Position numbers and translations under genes: made by a program. A stretch of DNA of 64,000 bases from Mycolicibacterium sp. P9-22 (GTDB taxonomy: Bacteria > Actinomycetota > Actinomycetes > Mycobacteriales > Mycobacteriaceae): positions 744,001 to 808,000 of the forward strand of contig NZ_NPKP01000002.1 of NCBI RefSeq assembly GCF_008329585.1, in the 5' to 3' direction. The notes under the pieces were generated by a model. It was not told the origin of the DNA. It did no database searches and saw only the letters and a list, made by a program, of their open reading frames with translations. This document shows, piece by piece, positions 19,780 through 28,571 of the stretch; within the stretch, counting starts at the first letter, position 1; every line of letters begins with the position of its first letter.

Positions 19780-19831
19780 CGGCAGCGCGACGACGTGCAG
19801 ACGATCCAGCAGATCGTTGCACGGTGGACTT

Positions 19832-21394
19832 TCACACGGTGGCGCGATCGCGACCCTCCCAGTGCGGTTGCCTCAGGTCCTTCTTCAGGATCTTGCCGGT
19901 GGGATTACGCGGCAGCGCATCGATGATATCGACGCTCTTGGGACACTTGTAGGCCGCCAGATGCTTGCGCGCCCAGGCGATCAGCTCGGCCTCGTCGACG
20001 CCGTCGCCCTCCAGCGCGACAACGGCTTTCACCGCTTCGCCCCACTTCTCGTCGGGCACACCGAACACCGCGACCTCGACGACCGCTGGATGCTCGGCCA
20101 GGATCCGCTCGACCTCGATCGAGTACACGTTCTCCCCGCCGGTGATGATCATGTCCTTGATCCGGTCCTCCACGAAAACATAGCCGTCGGCATCGATCCG
20201 CCCGATGTCACCGGTGCGGAACCAGCCGTCCGCGGTGACGGCCTCGGCGGTGTCCTCCGGCCTGTTCAGATAGCCCTTCATCAACTGTGCTGTGCGGAAC
20301 CATAATTCGCCCTGCTTGCCGGGCTCGACATCCTGCAGGGTGTCCGGATCGACGACGCGTACCTCGACGCCGGGAATCGGTGTGCCCGCGCTGATGATCC
20401 GTTCCTCATCACCGCCGCGGTGGTCCTCGGGCCCCAGCCGCGTGACCACACCGCACACCTCGGTCAGCCCGTACACCTGGATGAAGTCGGTGTCCGGCCA
20501 GGCCTTGAGCGCCTCCCGCAGCAACGGCAGCGGCATCGGTGAGGCCCCGTAGGCGTAGGTCTTCAGCGCCCCGAACAGCTTCACCGCATCCGGTCCGGCT
20601 TCGAGCACCTTGGCCAGCACCGCGGGTACCAGGAACGTCCGGTTCGCGCCGGCCAGGATCCCGGTGGCCAACGCGGCGCCGTCGACATCGCGGGTCATAT
20701 AGCTCGGCACGCCGTGGTGCAGCCCGATCTGCATGTATGACGTGCCGCCGACATGGAACAGCGGCATCGCCACCAGATTCTTGTCCCCCTCATCGAACGG
20801 CCACTCGTCGAACGCGTTGACGGTGTGGGCGATGACGTTGGTGTGGGTGAGCGCGACACCCTTGGGCTTGCCGGTGGTGCCCGAGGAGTACATCACGATG
20901 GCGGTGTCGTCGGGCTCCGCATCGGGTGCACGATCGGCCGGGGCGGCCGCGGCGAGCATGGCCTCGTACTCGTCATCGCCTTCGGGTTTGACCTCGACGA
21001 CCTCGCTGACCCCGGGCAGCCGGTCCCTGATCGCGTTCACCGCAGGCAGCAGATCCTCGCCCACGAAGAGCACCTTGGCTCCGGAATCATTGAGCACGTA
21101 GTCGATCTCGTCGGCGGCCAGCCGGAAGTTCACGATCGCGGTCGCCGCTCCCAGCGAGGCGGCTCCGAGGGTCACCTCCGCACACGCCGGGTGATTCTTG
21201 TCCAGGAAGGCGACCACATCGCCGTGCCCGACACCGCGGGCGCTCAGCGCGCCGGCAACCCGGCGGATGCGGTCGTGCCACTGCACCCACGTCCAGGTCC
21301 GGCTCAGATAGCTGACCGCCTCGTGATCGGGTTTGGTGGCCGCCCAGTGAGCGACACGCTCGTCGAGGAAGCGAGGGGTAGCGAGCTCAGACAT
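19832..21394 (-). CDS. Fatty-acid/aryl acyl-CoA synthetase (AMP-forming)
   Basis: 520-residue ANL-superfamily ligase that activates a carboxylic acid as an adenylate and transfers it to CoA. The P-loop motif is MYSSGTTGKPKGVAL, the adenylate motif YGLTEVCG, then GWFRTGDIGRIDADGY, DRIKDMIITGGENVYSIE and the C-terminal lysine in PRNPTGKILKKDLR. The acid is unknown. It is not fadD8, which is at 23.8 kb. It sits between the Rv0552-like amidohydrolase and menC, where M. tuberculosis has no such gene by my recollection. Confidence 0.9.
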   Translation of the reverse strand: MSELATPRFLDERVAHWAATKPDHEAVSYLSRTWTWVQWHDRIRRVAGALSARGVGHGDVVAFLDKNHPACAEVTLGAASLGAATAIVNFRLAADEIDYVLNDSGAKVLFVGEDLLPAVNAIRDRLPGVSEVVEVKPEGDDEYEAMLAAAAPADRAPDAEPDDTAIVMYSSGTTGKPKGVALTHTNVIAHTVNAFDEWPFDEGDKNLVAMPLFHVGGTSYMQIGLHHGVPSYMTRDVDGAALATGILAGANRTFLVPAVLAKVLEAGPDAVKLFGALKTYAYGASPMPLPLLREALKAWPDTDFIQVYGLTEVCGVVTRLGPEDHRGGDEERIISAGTPIPGVEVRVVDPDTLQDVEPGKQGELWFRTAQLMKGYLNRPEDTAEAVTADGWFRTGDIGRIDADGYVFVEDRIKDMIITGGENVYSIEVERILAEHPAVVEVAVFGVPDEKWGEAVKAVVALEGDGVDEAELIAWARKHLAAYKCPKSVDIIDALPRNPTGKILKKDLRQPHWEGRDRATV

Positions 21395-21424
21395 GTTCGA
21401 CAGCCTGCCACGCCGGCAACGTCC

Positions 21425-23047
21425 TCACGCTGGTTTCGGATGAACCTGACGACCCGCCATATAGGTGGCCAGGACCTCCAGACCGGCGATTTCTTCGGGG
21501 TCCACGGCACGCGGATCAGCCGACAGCACAACGAGATCGGCGTACTTGCCGACCTCGATCGAGCCGATGCGGTCATCGGCGAACAACTGGTAGGCGGCGT
21601 CGAGGGTCTGCGCCCTGATGGCCTGCTGCACCGTGAGGCGCTCCTGCGGTGCGAGCACGCGGCCGCTGGGCGCACGCCGCGTGGCGGCCACGCTGATATT
21701 GCGCAGCGGCTCTTCGGGCGTGACCGGGGGGTCGTTGTGCAGCGAGATGCGCATCCCGGTGGCCACCGCCGACCCGCACGGCATCCACCGCTCGCCGTGC
21801 TCCGGCCCGAAGAGTCCGTCGACGATCACGTCACCCCAGTAATGCAACTGGTCGACGAACAGGCTGCAGGTCACCCCGAGCGCATGGGCCCGCGCGAGCT
21901 GTGCGTCGGTGATGGCGCCGACGTGCTCGAGGCGCAGCCGGTGGTCATCGCGCGGGTGGGCGCGCAGGGCTTCCTCGTACACGTCCAGGATGGTGTCGAC
22001 GCCGGCGTCGCCCTGCACATGGCAGGCCATCTGCCAGCCCTGCGGGTAGAAGGTCCCGACGATCTCGGCCAGCTGTTCGCGGGTGTAGTTGGCGTGTCCG
22101 CACGAGCCGGGGATCACGCCGATGCTGCGGGTGGCGTCGGTGTCCAGGTACGGGAAGCTCAGGTCGATGTTGCCGATCCACGGCGAACCGTCCACCCAGA
22201 TCTTGATGCCGACCTGGCGCACCACATCGTCACCGTCGAACGGGCTGGCATCGGTGTGCAGTTCGGCGGTGGACATCTCATAGGTGCGCAGCCGGACCGT
22301 CAGCTGATCGTGCAGGGCCGCCAGCATCGGCCGGAACAGCGGGTCGAACGCCATCTCCGAACAGGTGGTCAGGCCCGCCCGGTTGAGCCGCTCGCATTCG
22401 GCCATCAGCATCTCCGGGTAGTCCCCCACCGAGATGGCGCCACCGATCAGCGGGAACACCGCCGCCGATTCCTCGGCCGTGCCGTCCAGCTCACCGTTGT
22501 CATCGCGCCCGTACCGGGCTCCCTTGGGGTCCGGGGTGTCGCGGCTGATGCCGACGGCCCGGGCGGCCGCCGAGTTGAAGAAGGCCTTGTGCCCGGAGTT
22601 GTGCATGATCACCAGCGGGGTGTCGGCGACCCCGTTCAGCCATGTCAGCGTCGGTTCCGGTAACCCTTTCTGCAACAGTGGATCCCAGCCGTTCAAATAG
22701 GCGCCCTCGGCACCGCGGCGGGCCACCTCGGCGTGCACCGCCGCGACGACGTCATCGGCCGACGGCAGCGTCACCGGCCGGATGTCGACCATCCGGTCCG
22801 ACAGCGCCACCGCCTCCATCAGTGGATGCCCGTGCGCCTCAACGAAACCGGGCAGCACGCATCCCTCGCCCACCGAGACCACCGCGGTGTCCGGCCCGAT
22901 CCAGTTCTGTAAGTGGTCCTCAGGCAGGTCGACCGCCGCGATCCGCCCGTAGGCGACCGCCAGATTCCGCGCGGTGGGCAAGGCGTCGTCGACGGTGAGA
23001 ATGGTTCCCGTGATGATCAGATCCGCCGGCTGCTCTGGGCTGGTCAT
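21425..23047 (-). CDS. Metal-dependent amidohydrolase, YtcJ/Rv0552-like
   Basis: 540 residues from ATG 23047. It begins with ADLIITGTILTVDD, has the HxH metal site in GFVEAHGHPLMEA, then MACHVQGDAGVDTILD and LRLEHVGAIT, and ends with the beta-sandwich piece IEVGKYADLVVLSADP. This is the amidohydrolase_3 pattern seen in Rv0552. The substrate (an amide, carbamate or formamide) is unknown. It is the first gene of a minus-strand run with the acyl-CoA synthetase and menC, and is divergent from the DGPF gene. Confidence 0.88.
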   Translation of the reverse strand: MTSPEQPADLIITGTILTVDDALPTARNLAVAYGRIAAVDLPEDHLQNWIGPDTAVVSVGEGCVLPGFVEAHGHPLMEAVALSDRMVDIRPVTLPSADDVVAAVHAEVARRGAEGAYLNGWDPLLQKGLPEPTLTWLNGVADTPLVIMHNSGHKAFFNSAAARAVGISRDTPDPKGARYGRDDNGELDGTAEESAAVFPLIGGAISVGDYPEMLMAECERLNRAGLTTCSEMAFDPLFRPMLAALHDQLTVRLRTYEMSTAELHTDASPFDGDDVVRQVGIKIWVDGSPWIGNIDLSFPYLDTDATRSIGVIPGSCGHANYTREQLAEIVGTFYPQGWQMACHVQGDAGVDTILDVYEEALRAHPRDDHRLRLEHVGAITDAQLARAHALGVTCSLFVDQLHYWGDVIVDGLFGPEHGERWMPCGSAVATGMRISLHNDPPVTPEEPLRNISVAATRRAPSGRVLAPQERLTVQQAIRAQTLDAAYQLFADDRIGSIEVGKYADLVVLSADPRAVDPEEIAGLEVLATYMAGRQVHPKPA

Positions 23048-23108
23048 GGCGCAAAGGCTAGTTCGCCACCGGCGGCCGGAACGCGCGATGAGAAAAGTTC
23101 GCGGCGCG

Positions 23109-23136
23109 TGTCGATTCTGGGTGGGTTCCGTTCGAC
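23109..23136 (+). promoter_or_regulatory. Candidate ECF42-type promoter of the DGPF gene
   Basis: TGTCGA at 23109-23114 and CGAC at 23133-23136, 18 bases apart, match the -35 and -10 elements I recall for ECF42 sigma factors (TGTCGA and CGA/TC). They lie about 55 bases before the DGPF start codon, and the matching sigma factor is encoded 2.2 kb downstream. Confidence 0.55.
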
Positions 23137-23191
23137 GTATCCATGAGGGCACGATCGACGTGCCCCTTGCCCAAGAGAAGGAGACACCGAG

Positions 23192-23650
23192 ATGTCGCGC
23201 TACATGCTGATCATGCGAGTTGCCGATCCCGCCGCCGCCGAGGCCGCGATGGCCGGAATCGACTTCGACGAGATCATCGCGTCGATGGGCCGCTACAACG
23301 AGGAACTCATCAAGGCGGGCGTGATGCTGGGCGGCGAGGGACTCACCGGACCCGAGGACGGCTTCGTCGTCGATTTCGACGCCGACCCGCCGGTGGTGAC
23401 CGACGGCCCGTACGCCGAGGCCAAGGAGCTGTTCAACGGGTTCTGGATCATCGAGACGTCCTCCGCGGAGGAGGCCAAGCAGTGGGCCCGCAAGTGCCCG
23501 CTCGGCCCGGGCGTGCGGCTCGAGGTCCGCCGGGTCAGCGAAACCGAGGAATTCGACCCGGACAACCCCTGGATCCAGAAGGAGATCCAGTGGAAGGCCG
23601 ACCTTGCCGAGAAGGCTGCGCAGGCCGCCCGGACCGCCGCCGGCCGCTGA
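23192..23650 (+). CDS. YCII/DGPF-domain protein
   Basis: 152 residues of the YCII-related, DGPF-containing family: YMLIMRVADPAAAEAAMAG at the start, then the signature VVTDGPYAEAKELFNGFWII. GAAGGAGACACCGAG precedes the ATG at 23192. DGPF proteins are regularly encoded beside ECF42 sigma factors and are their usual targets; that sigma gene is at 25389. Their biochemical role is not established. Here an acyl-CoA synthetase gene lies between the two, and a hairpin follows the DGPF stop. Confidence 0.9.
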   Translation: MSRYMLIMRVADPAAAEAAMAGIDFDEIIASMGRYNEELIKAGVMLGGEGLTGPEDGFVVDFDADPPVVTDGPYAEAKELFNGFWIIETSSAEEAKQWARKCPLGPGVRLEVRRVSETEEFDPDNPWIQKEIQWKADLAEKAAQAARTAAGR

Positions 23651-23657
23651 TCGGTAC

Positions 23658-23687
23658 GTGGCGCGGATCCGCACGGGTCCGCGCCAC
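23658..23687 (+). terminator. Hairpin after the DGPF gene
   Basis: GTGGCGCGGA and TCCGCGCCAC are perfectly complementary ten-base arms around a ten-base loop, eight bases after the DGPF stop. There is no T-run, as is common for GC-rich actinobacterial terminators. It suggests that fadD8 has its own promoter. Confidence 0.5.
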
Positions 23688-23743
23688 CGCCGGCCGGCCC
23701 CTCGTCCGGGCAAGCCAAATCGGGCCGCCCTTGCCAGCAATTC

Positions 23744-23757
23744 TGTAACACGTTCTA
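23744..23757. promoter_or_regulatory. TetR/KstR-like palindrome before fadD8
   Basis: TGTAACACGTTCTA contains AAC-AC-GTT, the core architecture of mycobacterial KstR-type operators (AAC, two bases, GTT, flanked by a T and an A). It ends ten bases before the fadD8 ATG, where repressor binding would cover the promoter or start region. The flanks are imperfect, so this is a candidate only. Confidence 0.4.
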
Positions 23758-23767
23758 ATCTGAAGTC

Positions 23768-25369
23768 ATGAGTGACGAGCAGCTCCGCCATTTCCTGCAC
23801 TCCGGCCACCTCACCGTCGGCGCGCTGAAGCGCCACAAGAACCGTCCCGTGCTGTTCCTCGGGGACACCACGCTGACCGGCGGCGAGCTCGCCGACCGCA
23901 TCAGCCAGTACATTCAGGCCTTCGAGGCACTCGGCGCCGGAACCGGCGCCGCGGTCGGCCTGCTCTCGCTCAACCGGCCCGAAGTGCTCATGATCATCGG
24001 CGCCGGCCAGACCCAGGGCTTCCGCCGCACCGCACTACACCCTCTCGGCTCGCTGGACGATCACGCCTACGTGCTCTCCGACGCCGGGGTCACCTCGCTG
24101 ATCATCGATCCGCAGCCGATGTTCGTCGAGCGGGCGCTGGGGCTGCTGGAGAAGGTGCCCTCGCTCAAGCAGATCCTGACCATCGGCCCGGTGCCGGCCG
24201 AACTCGCTGATGTGGCCACCGACCTCAGCGCCGAGGCCGCCAAGTACGCACCACAACCCCTGGTCGCCGCCGACCTGCCCGCCGACCACATCGGCGGTCT
24301 GACCTACACCGGCGGCACCACCGGCAAGCCCAAGGGTGTCATCGGCACGACGCAGTCGATCACCACCATGACGACCGTGCAGCTGGCCGAATGGGAGTGG
24401 CCGGAAAACCCGCGCTTCCTGATGTGCACCCCGCTGTCGCATGCGGGCGCGGCGTTCTTCACCCCCGTCATCGTCAAGGGCGGCGAGCTGATCGTGCTGA
24501 CGAAATTCGACCCGGCCGAGGTACTGCGGGTCATCGAGGAGCAGAAGATCACCGCGACGATGCTGGTGCCGTCGATGATCTATGCGCTGATGGACCATCC
24601 CGACAGCCACACCCGCGACCTGTCGTCGCTGGAGACCGTGTACTACGGCGCCTCGGCGATGAACCCGGTGCGCCTGGCCGAGGCCATTCGCCGGTTCGGC
24701 CCGATCTTCGCCCAGTACTACGGGCAGTCCGAGGCGCCGATGGTGATCACCTACCTGTCCAAGAAAGACCACGACGAGAAGCGGCTGACCTCATGCGGGC
24801 GGCCCACCCTGTTCGCCAAGGTGGCACTGCTCGGTGAGGACGGCCGGCCGGTGCCCCAGGGTGAGGTCGGCGAGATCTGTGTGGCCGGCCCGCTGCTGTC
24901 CGGTGGCTACTGGAACCTGCCCGAGGCGACCGCCGAGACCTTCAAGGATGGCTGGATGCGCACCGGCGATCTGGCCCGCGAGGACGAGGACGGCTTCTAC
25001 TTCATCGTCGACCGCACCAAGGACATGATCGTCACCGGCGGCTTCAACGTCTTCCCGCGTGAGGTGGAAGATGTTGTGGCCGAACATCCTTGCGTCGCCC
25101 AGGTGTGCGTCATCGGTACCCCGGACGAGAAGTGGGGTGAGGCGGTGACCGCGGTGGTGGTGCTGCGGCCCGACGCCGACACCTCCGAGGATGCCGTCGC
25201 GACGATGATCGCCGAGATCCAGGCGTCGGTGAAGGAACGCAAGGGATCGGTGCAGGTGCCCAAGCAGGTCGTCGTCGTCGACTCGGTGCCGATCACCGCG
25301 CTCGGCAAGCCCGACAAGAAGGCCGTGCGCGCGCAGTTCTGGGAAGGCGCAGGGCGTTCGGTGGGTTGA
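23768..25369 (+). CDS. fadD8: Acyl-CoA synthetase FadD8
   Basis: 533-residue AMP-forming acyl-CoA ligase. TYTGGTTGKPKGVIG is the P-loop, YYGQSEAPMVITYL the adenylate motif, GWMRTGDLAREDEDGFYFI and DRTKDMIVTGGFNVFPREVE the hinge region, and ALGKPDKKAVRAQFWEGAGR the C-terminal lysine region. Much of it matches my memory of Rv0551c. It lies near the Rv0552-like and menC genes as in M. tuberculosis, but here is followed by an ECF sigma factor gene 19 bases on. The acid substrate is not established. Confidence 0.93.
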   Translation: MSDEQLRHFLHSGHLTVGALKRHKNRPVLFLGDTTLTGGELADRISQYIQAFEALGAGTGAAVGLLSLNRPEVLMIIGAGQTQGFRRTALHPLGSLDDHAYVLSDAGVTSLIIDPQPMFVERALGLLEKVPSLKQILTIGPVPAELADVATDLSAEAAKYAPQPLVAADLPADHIGGLTYTGGTTGKPKGVIGTTQSITTMTTVQLAEWEWPENPRFLMCTPLSHAGAAFFTPVIVKGGELIVLTKFDPAEVLRVIEEQKITATMLVPSMIYALMDHPDSHTRDLSSLETVYYGASAMNPVRLAEAIRRFGPIFAQYYGQSEAPMVITYLSKKDHDEKRLTSCGRPTLFAKVALLGEDGRPVPQGEVGEICVAGPLLSGGYWNLPEATAETFKDGWMRTGDLAREDEDGFYFIVDRTKDMIVTGGFNVFPREVEDVVAEHPCVAQVCVIGTPDEKWGEAVTAVVVLRPDADTSEDAVATMIAEIQASVKERKGSVQVPKQVVVVDSVPITALGKPDKKAVRAQFWEGAGRSVG

Positions 25370-25388
25370 CCCGCGCTAGCGTTGGGAC

Positions 25389-26633
25389 GTGCCGGACACC
25401 GACCTGCGCGAGACCGTCGACGCCATCTGGCGGATGGAAGCCGCCAAGATCGTCGCCACCCTGACCCGTGCGGTCGGCGATGTCGGCCTCGCCGAGGACC
25501 TCGCGCAGGAAGCTCTGGTGGACGCCCTGGCGCAGTGGCCGTCCGCCGGCGTCCCCCGCAATGCCGGGGCCTGGCTGACCACCGTCGCCAAACGCAAGGC
25601 GATCGACATGTGGCGCCGCCAGGACAACCTGGACACCAAGTACGCGGTGCTGGCCCGTGAGCTCGAAGTCCACGTCGACGATGCCTGGGATCCCGATCGC
25701 ATCGACGACGACGTGCTGCGGCTGGTGTTCATCGCCGCTCACCCGTCACTGACCCGCGAATCGCAGATCGCGCTGACCCTGCGGGTCGTCGGCGGCCTCA
25801 GCACCGACGAGATCGCCCGTGCCTTCCTGACCACCAAGGCGACGGTCGCCGCGCGCATCACCCGCGCCAAGAAGACCCTCACCGGGGCGGCCTTCGAGGT
25901 CCCCGACCGCGCCGAGTTCGGTTCGCGGCTGTCCGCGGTGCTGGCGGTGATCTACCTGATCTACAACGAGGGCTACGCGGCTTCGACCGGGCAACGCTGG
26001 ATCCGCGACGAATTATGCAGTGAGGCTTTGCGTCTGGGCCGGATACTGCAGGCGCTGACGCCGGACGAGCCGGAGGTGCACGCCCTGGTGGCGCTGATGG
26101 AATTCCAGGCATCGCGGTTCGCCGCGCGCGCCGACGCGCACGGCAATCCGATCATGCTTGAGGACCAGGACCGCACCCGGTGGGACCGGGCCCAGATAGG
26201 TCGCGGTATCGCCGCCATGCAGCGCACCGACCGCGCCCGTGGGCAGAAGGGGTGGGGCCCTTACGCCCTGCAGGCCGCGCTCGCGCAATGCCACGCCGTC
26301 GCACCGACTGCAGCCGACACGGACTGGGCCCGCATCGTGGCGCTCTACGACGCGTTGCTACAGATCGCCGGATCCCCTGTCGTCGAACTGAACCGTGCGG
26401 TGGCCGTCGCGATGTCCGATGGACCGGCGGCGGCGCTGCGGATCGTCGATGCCATCGACGGGCTCGAGGGTTCATATCTGCTGCCCAGCGTGCGCGGTGA
26501 ACTGCTGGCGCGACTGGGCCGCGATGCCGACGCGGCCGCCGAGTTCACCGCCGCGGCAGCCCTCACCGCCAATGAGCGCGAACGCGGCGTGCTGCAGAAA
26601 AAGGCCGCGCGCGCACGGGGCGCGGCACGGTAG
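25389..26633 (+). CDS. ECF42-type RNA polymerase sigma factor with long C-terminal extension
   Basis: 414 residues from GTG 25389. The sigma2 region includes EDLAQEALVDALAQWP and GAWLTTVAKRKAIDMWRR; sigma4 includes LRVVGGLSTDEIARAF and KATVAARITRAKKTL. The last 230 or so residues form a helical TPR-like extension (YLIYNEGYAAS, WGPYALQAALAQCHA, ELNRAVAVAM) that distinguishes the ECF42 group from normal ECF factors of about 190 residues. No anti-sigma gene is adjacent, as usual for this group. The likely target is the DGPF gene at 23192. Confidence 0.92.
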   Translation: MPDTDLRETVDAIWRMEAAKIVATLTRAVGDVGLAEDLAQEALVDALAQWPSAGVPRNAGAWLTTVAKRKAIDMWRRQDNLDTKYAVLARELEVHVDDAWDPDRIDDDVLRLVFIAAHPSLTRESQIALTLRVVGGLSTDEIARAFLTTKATVAARITRAKKTLTGAAFEVPDRAEFGSRLSAVLAVIYLIYNEGYAASTGQRWIRDELCSEALRLGRILQALTPDEPEVHALVALMEFQASRFAARADAHGNPIMLEDQDRTRWDRAQIGRGIAAMQRTDRARGQKGWGPYALQAALAQCHAVAPTAADTDWARIVALYDALLQIAGSPVVELNRAVAVAMSDGPAAALRIVDAIDGLEGSYLLPSVRGELLARLGRDADAAAEFTAAAALTANERERGVLQKKAARARGAAR

Positions 26634-26643
26634 ACATGAGCAT

Positions 26644-27882
26644 GTGGTTGACCTGATCCTGCGCACCGTCCGCGACGACAACGATTTCACCGCCTTCAAT
26701 GCCGCACTGCACTCGGTGTTCCTTCAGGACCCGCAGGACGACGAAGTCGAGCTGTACCGCGCGTTCACCGATTTCGATCGGATGTTCGGCTTCCACGACG
26801 GAGCCCGCTGGGCCTCCACCGCGGGCGACTACGGCAAGCAGGTGACCCTGCCCGGTGGTGCACAGGTGCCGGTTGCCGCGGTCACCGCGGTCACGGTGTC
26901 GCCCGCACACCGTCGCCGGGGTTTGTTGACGCAGATGATGCGCTACCAGCTCGACGGTATCCGGGCCCGCGGGACCGAAGCGCTGGCGATGCTGTTCGCC
27001 TCGGAAACGATGATCTACGGCCGGTTCGGGTACGGGCTGGCCAGTCAGAACACCGTGCTGACCGGACAGGTGCGCGACCTGGGTTTCCGCCAGGAGGTCG
27101 ACCTCGGCGACGGCGTGGTCGCCGAGACCGACGCCGCGACACTGCTGGCACATGGCCCGGCCATCTTCGACCGGGCGACCGCGGACCTGCCCGGCCGGAT
27201 GGCACGGCCGCATCCGTGGTGGGACTACCAGATCCACGACAACGACGAGCGACGCAAGGACAGCGGGCGGGTCCGGTTCGCCCTGCACCACGAGCCCGAC
27301 GGCACCCCCAGCGGTTTCGCGATCTACCGGCCCAAATCCGACTGGACGGCGACCGGGCCCACCGGCACCCTGCACATCGAAGAGGTACGCGCCACCAACC
27401 CGCGCGCCTATGCGCGTATCTGGCGCTTCCTGCTGGAGATGGACCTGGTGCGCAGCATGAAATACGACGGTGCCGCGGTCGATGAGCCGTTGCGCTACCT
27501 GCTGGCCGACCAGCGTGCGCTGCAGTGCGCGGTTGTCGACGGCATCTTCGTGCGGTTGGTCGACGTGGCTCGCGCGCTGGCATTGCGCCGCTACGCCGCA
27601 CCCGTCGATATCGTGCTGGACGTGCGGGACGAGTTCTGCCCGTGGAACACCGGCCGTTACCGCCTGCAGGGCGGCCTCGACGGCGCCGAGTGCGAAAGCA
27701 CCGACGCCCCGGCCGATATCGCGATCTCCGCGCGCGATCTCGGTGCCATCTACCTCGGCGGCATCAGCGCGGCTCAACTGACCGCCGCGGGCCTGGTCGA
27801 CGAACTCACCCCGGGCTCGGCGCTGCGGGCCGCGGTAGCCTTCGGCTGGCCCGTCGCACCCGCGATCCCCGACCACTTCTAG
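26644..27882 (+). CDS. Eis-family N-acetyltransferase
   Basis: 412 residues from GTG 26644, close to the 402-408 of Eis proteins. An N-terminal GNAT domain includes VAAVTAVTVSPAHRRRGLLT (acetyl-CoA loop) and ETMIYGRFGYG with the conserved Tyr; a second GNAT-like domain and a C-terminal sterol-carrier-like domain follow. The chain ends in DHF, fitting the C-terminal Phe carboxylate used as base in Eis. Eis enzymes acetylate amines including aminoglycosides; whether this one does is untested. It starts ten bases after the sigma gene and precedes a HAD gene by 14 bases. Confidence 0.88.
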   Translation: MVDLILRTVRDDNDFTAFNAALHSVFLQDPQDDEVELYRAFTDFDRMFGFHDGARWASTAGDYGKQVTLPGGAQVPVAAVTAVTVSPAHRRRGLLTQMMRYQLDGIRARGTEALAMLFASETMIYGRFGYGLASQNTVLTGQVRDLGFRQEVDLGDGVVAETDAATLLAHGPAIFDRATADLPGRMARPHPWWDYQIHDNDERRKDSGRVRFALHHEPDGTPSGFAIYRPKSDWTATGPTGTLHIEEVRATNPRAYARIWRFLLEMDLVRSMKYDGAAVDEPLRYLLADQRALQCAVVDGIFVRLVDVARALALRRYAAPVDIVLDVRDEFCPWNTGRYRLQGGLDGAECESTDAPADIAISARDLGAIYLGGISAAQLTAAGLVDELTPGSALRAAVAFGWPVAPAIPDHF

Positions 27883-27896
27883 GAAGGACGGTACCC

Positions 27897-28571
27897 GTGA
27901 TCAGTGCTGTGCTCTTCGATTTCTCCGGCACCCTGTTCCGGCTCGAGGAAGACGACAGCTGGTTCGACGGCATCACCGTCGACGAGAAGGCGGTCGACGG
28001 TCACGTGCAGGCCGAGCTGATGCGCCGGGTGACCGCCCCCACCGGCAGCTCGGTGCCGATGTCGGAAGAGCAGCAGCACAATTGGGCCAACCGCGACCTG
28101 GAACCGCACCTGCACCGCGAGGCGTACCTGCATGTGCTGCGCGAGTCCGGGCTCACCGGCGCGGATGCCGCGGCGCTGTATCCCAAACTGGTCGACCCGG
28201 CGTCCTGGACTCCCTACCCGGACACGGCCGCCGCCCTGAACGGGTTGCGCACAGCCGGGATCAAGACGGCGGTGGTGTCAAACATCGCCTTCGACCTGCG
28301 GCCCGCGCTGGCAGCCGCCGGCACCGCGGCCGACGAGTACGTGCTGTCCTTCGAGGTCGGTGCCGTCAAACCGGACCCGGGAATCTTCGGAACCGCGCTG
28401 ACGCGACTTGGCGTCGAGCCCACCGCTGCGCTGATGGTCGGGGACAGCGAGGAGGCCGACGGCGGGGCCCGCGCCCTGGGTTGCGCTTTCGCGCTGGTCG
28501 ATCCGCTGCCCACCGCTCAGCGGCCGGACGGTCTGATCACCGCACTACGGACGCACGGCCTCGCTGTCTAG
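27897..28571 (+). CDS. HAD-superfamily hydrolase
   Basis: 224 residues from GTG 27897 with AGGAAGGACGGTACCC upstream. HAD motif I is LFDFSGTLFR, with Ser in place of the usual second-strand Asp+1 residue, motif II TAVVSN, the motif III lysine is in VGAVKPDPGIF and motif IV MVGDSEEAD. It is probably a small-molecule phosphatase or dehalogenase-like hydrolase. The second Asp of motif I (DxD) is missing, since the motif reads DFSGT, which in this superfamily is found in dehalogenase and phosphonatase-like members. It overlaps the convergent amidohydrolase by four bases. Confidence 0.82.
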   Translation: MISAVLFDFSGTLFRLEEDDSWFDGITVDEKAVDGHVQAELMRRVTAPTGSSVPMSEEQQHNWANRDLEPHLHREAYLHVLRESGLTGADAAALYPKLVDPASWTPYPDTAAALNGLRTAGIKTAVVSNIAFDLRPALAAAGTAADEYVLSFEVGAVKPDPGIFGTALTRLGVEPTAALMVGDSEEADGGARALGCAFALVDPLPTAQRPDGLITALRTHGLAV

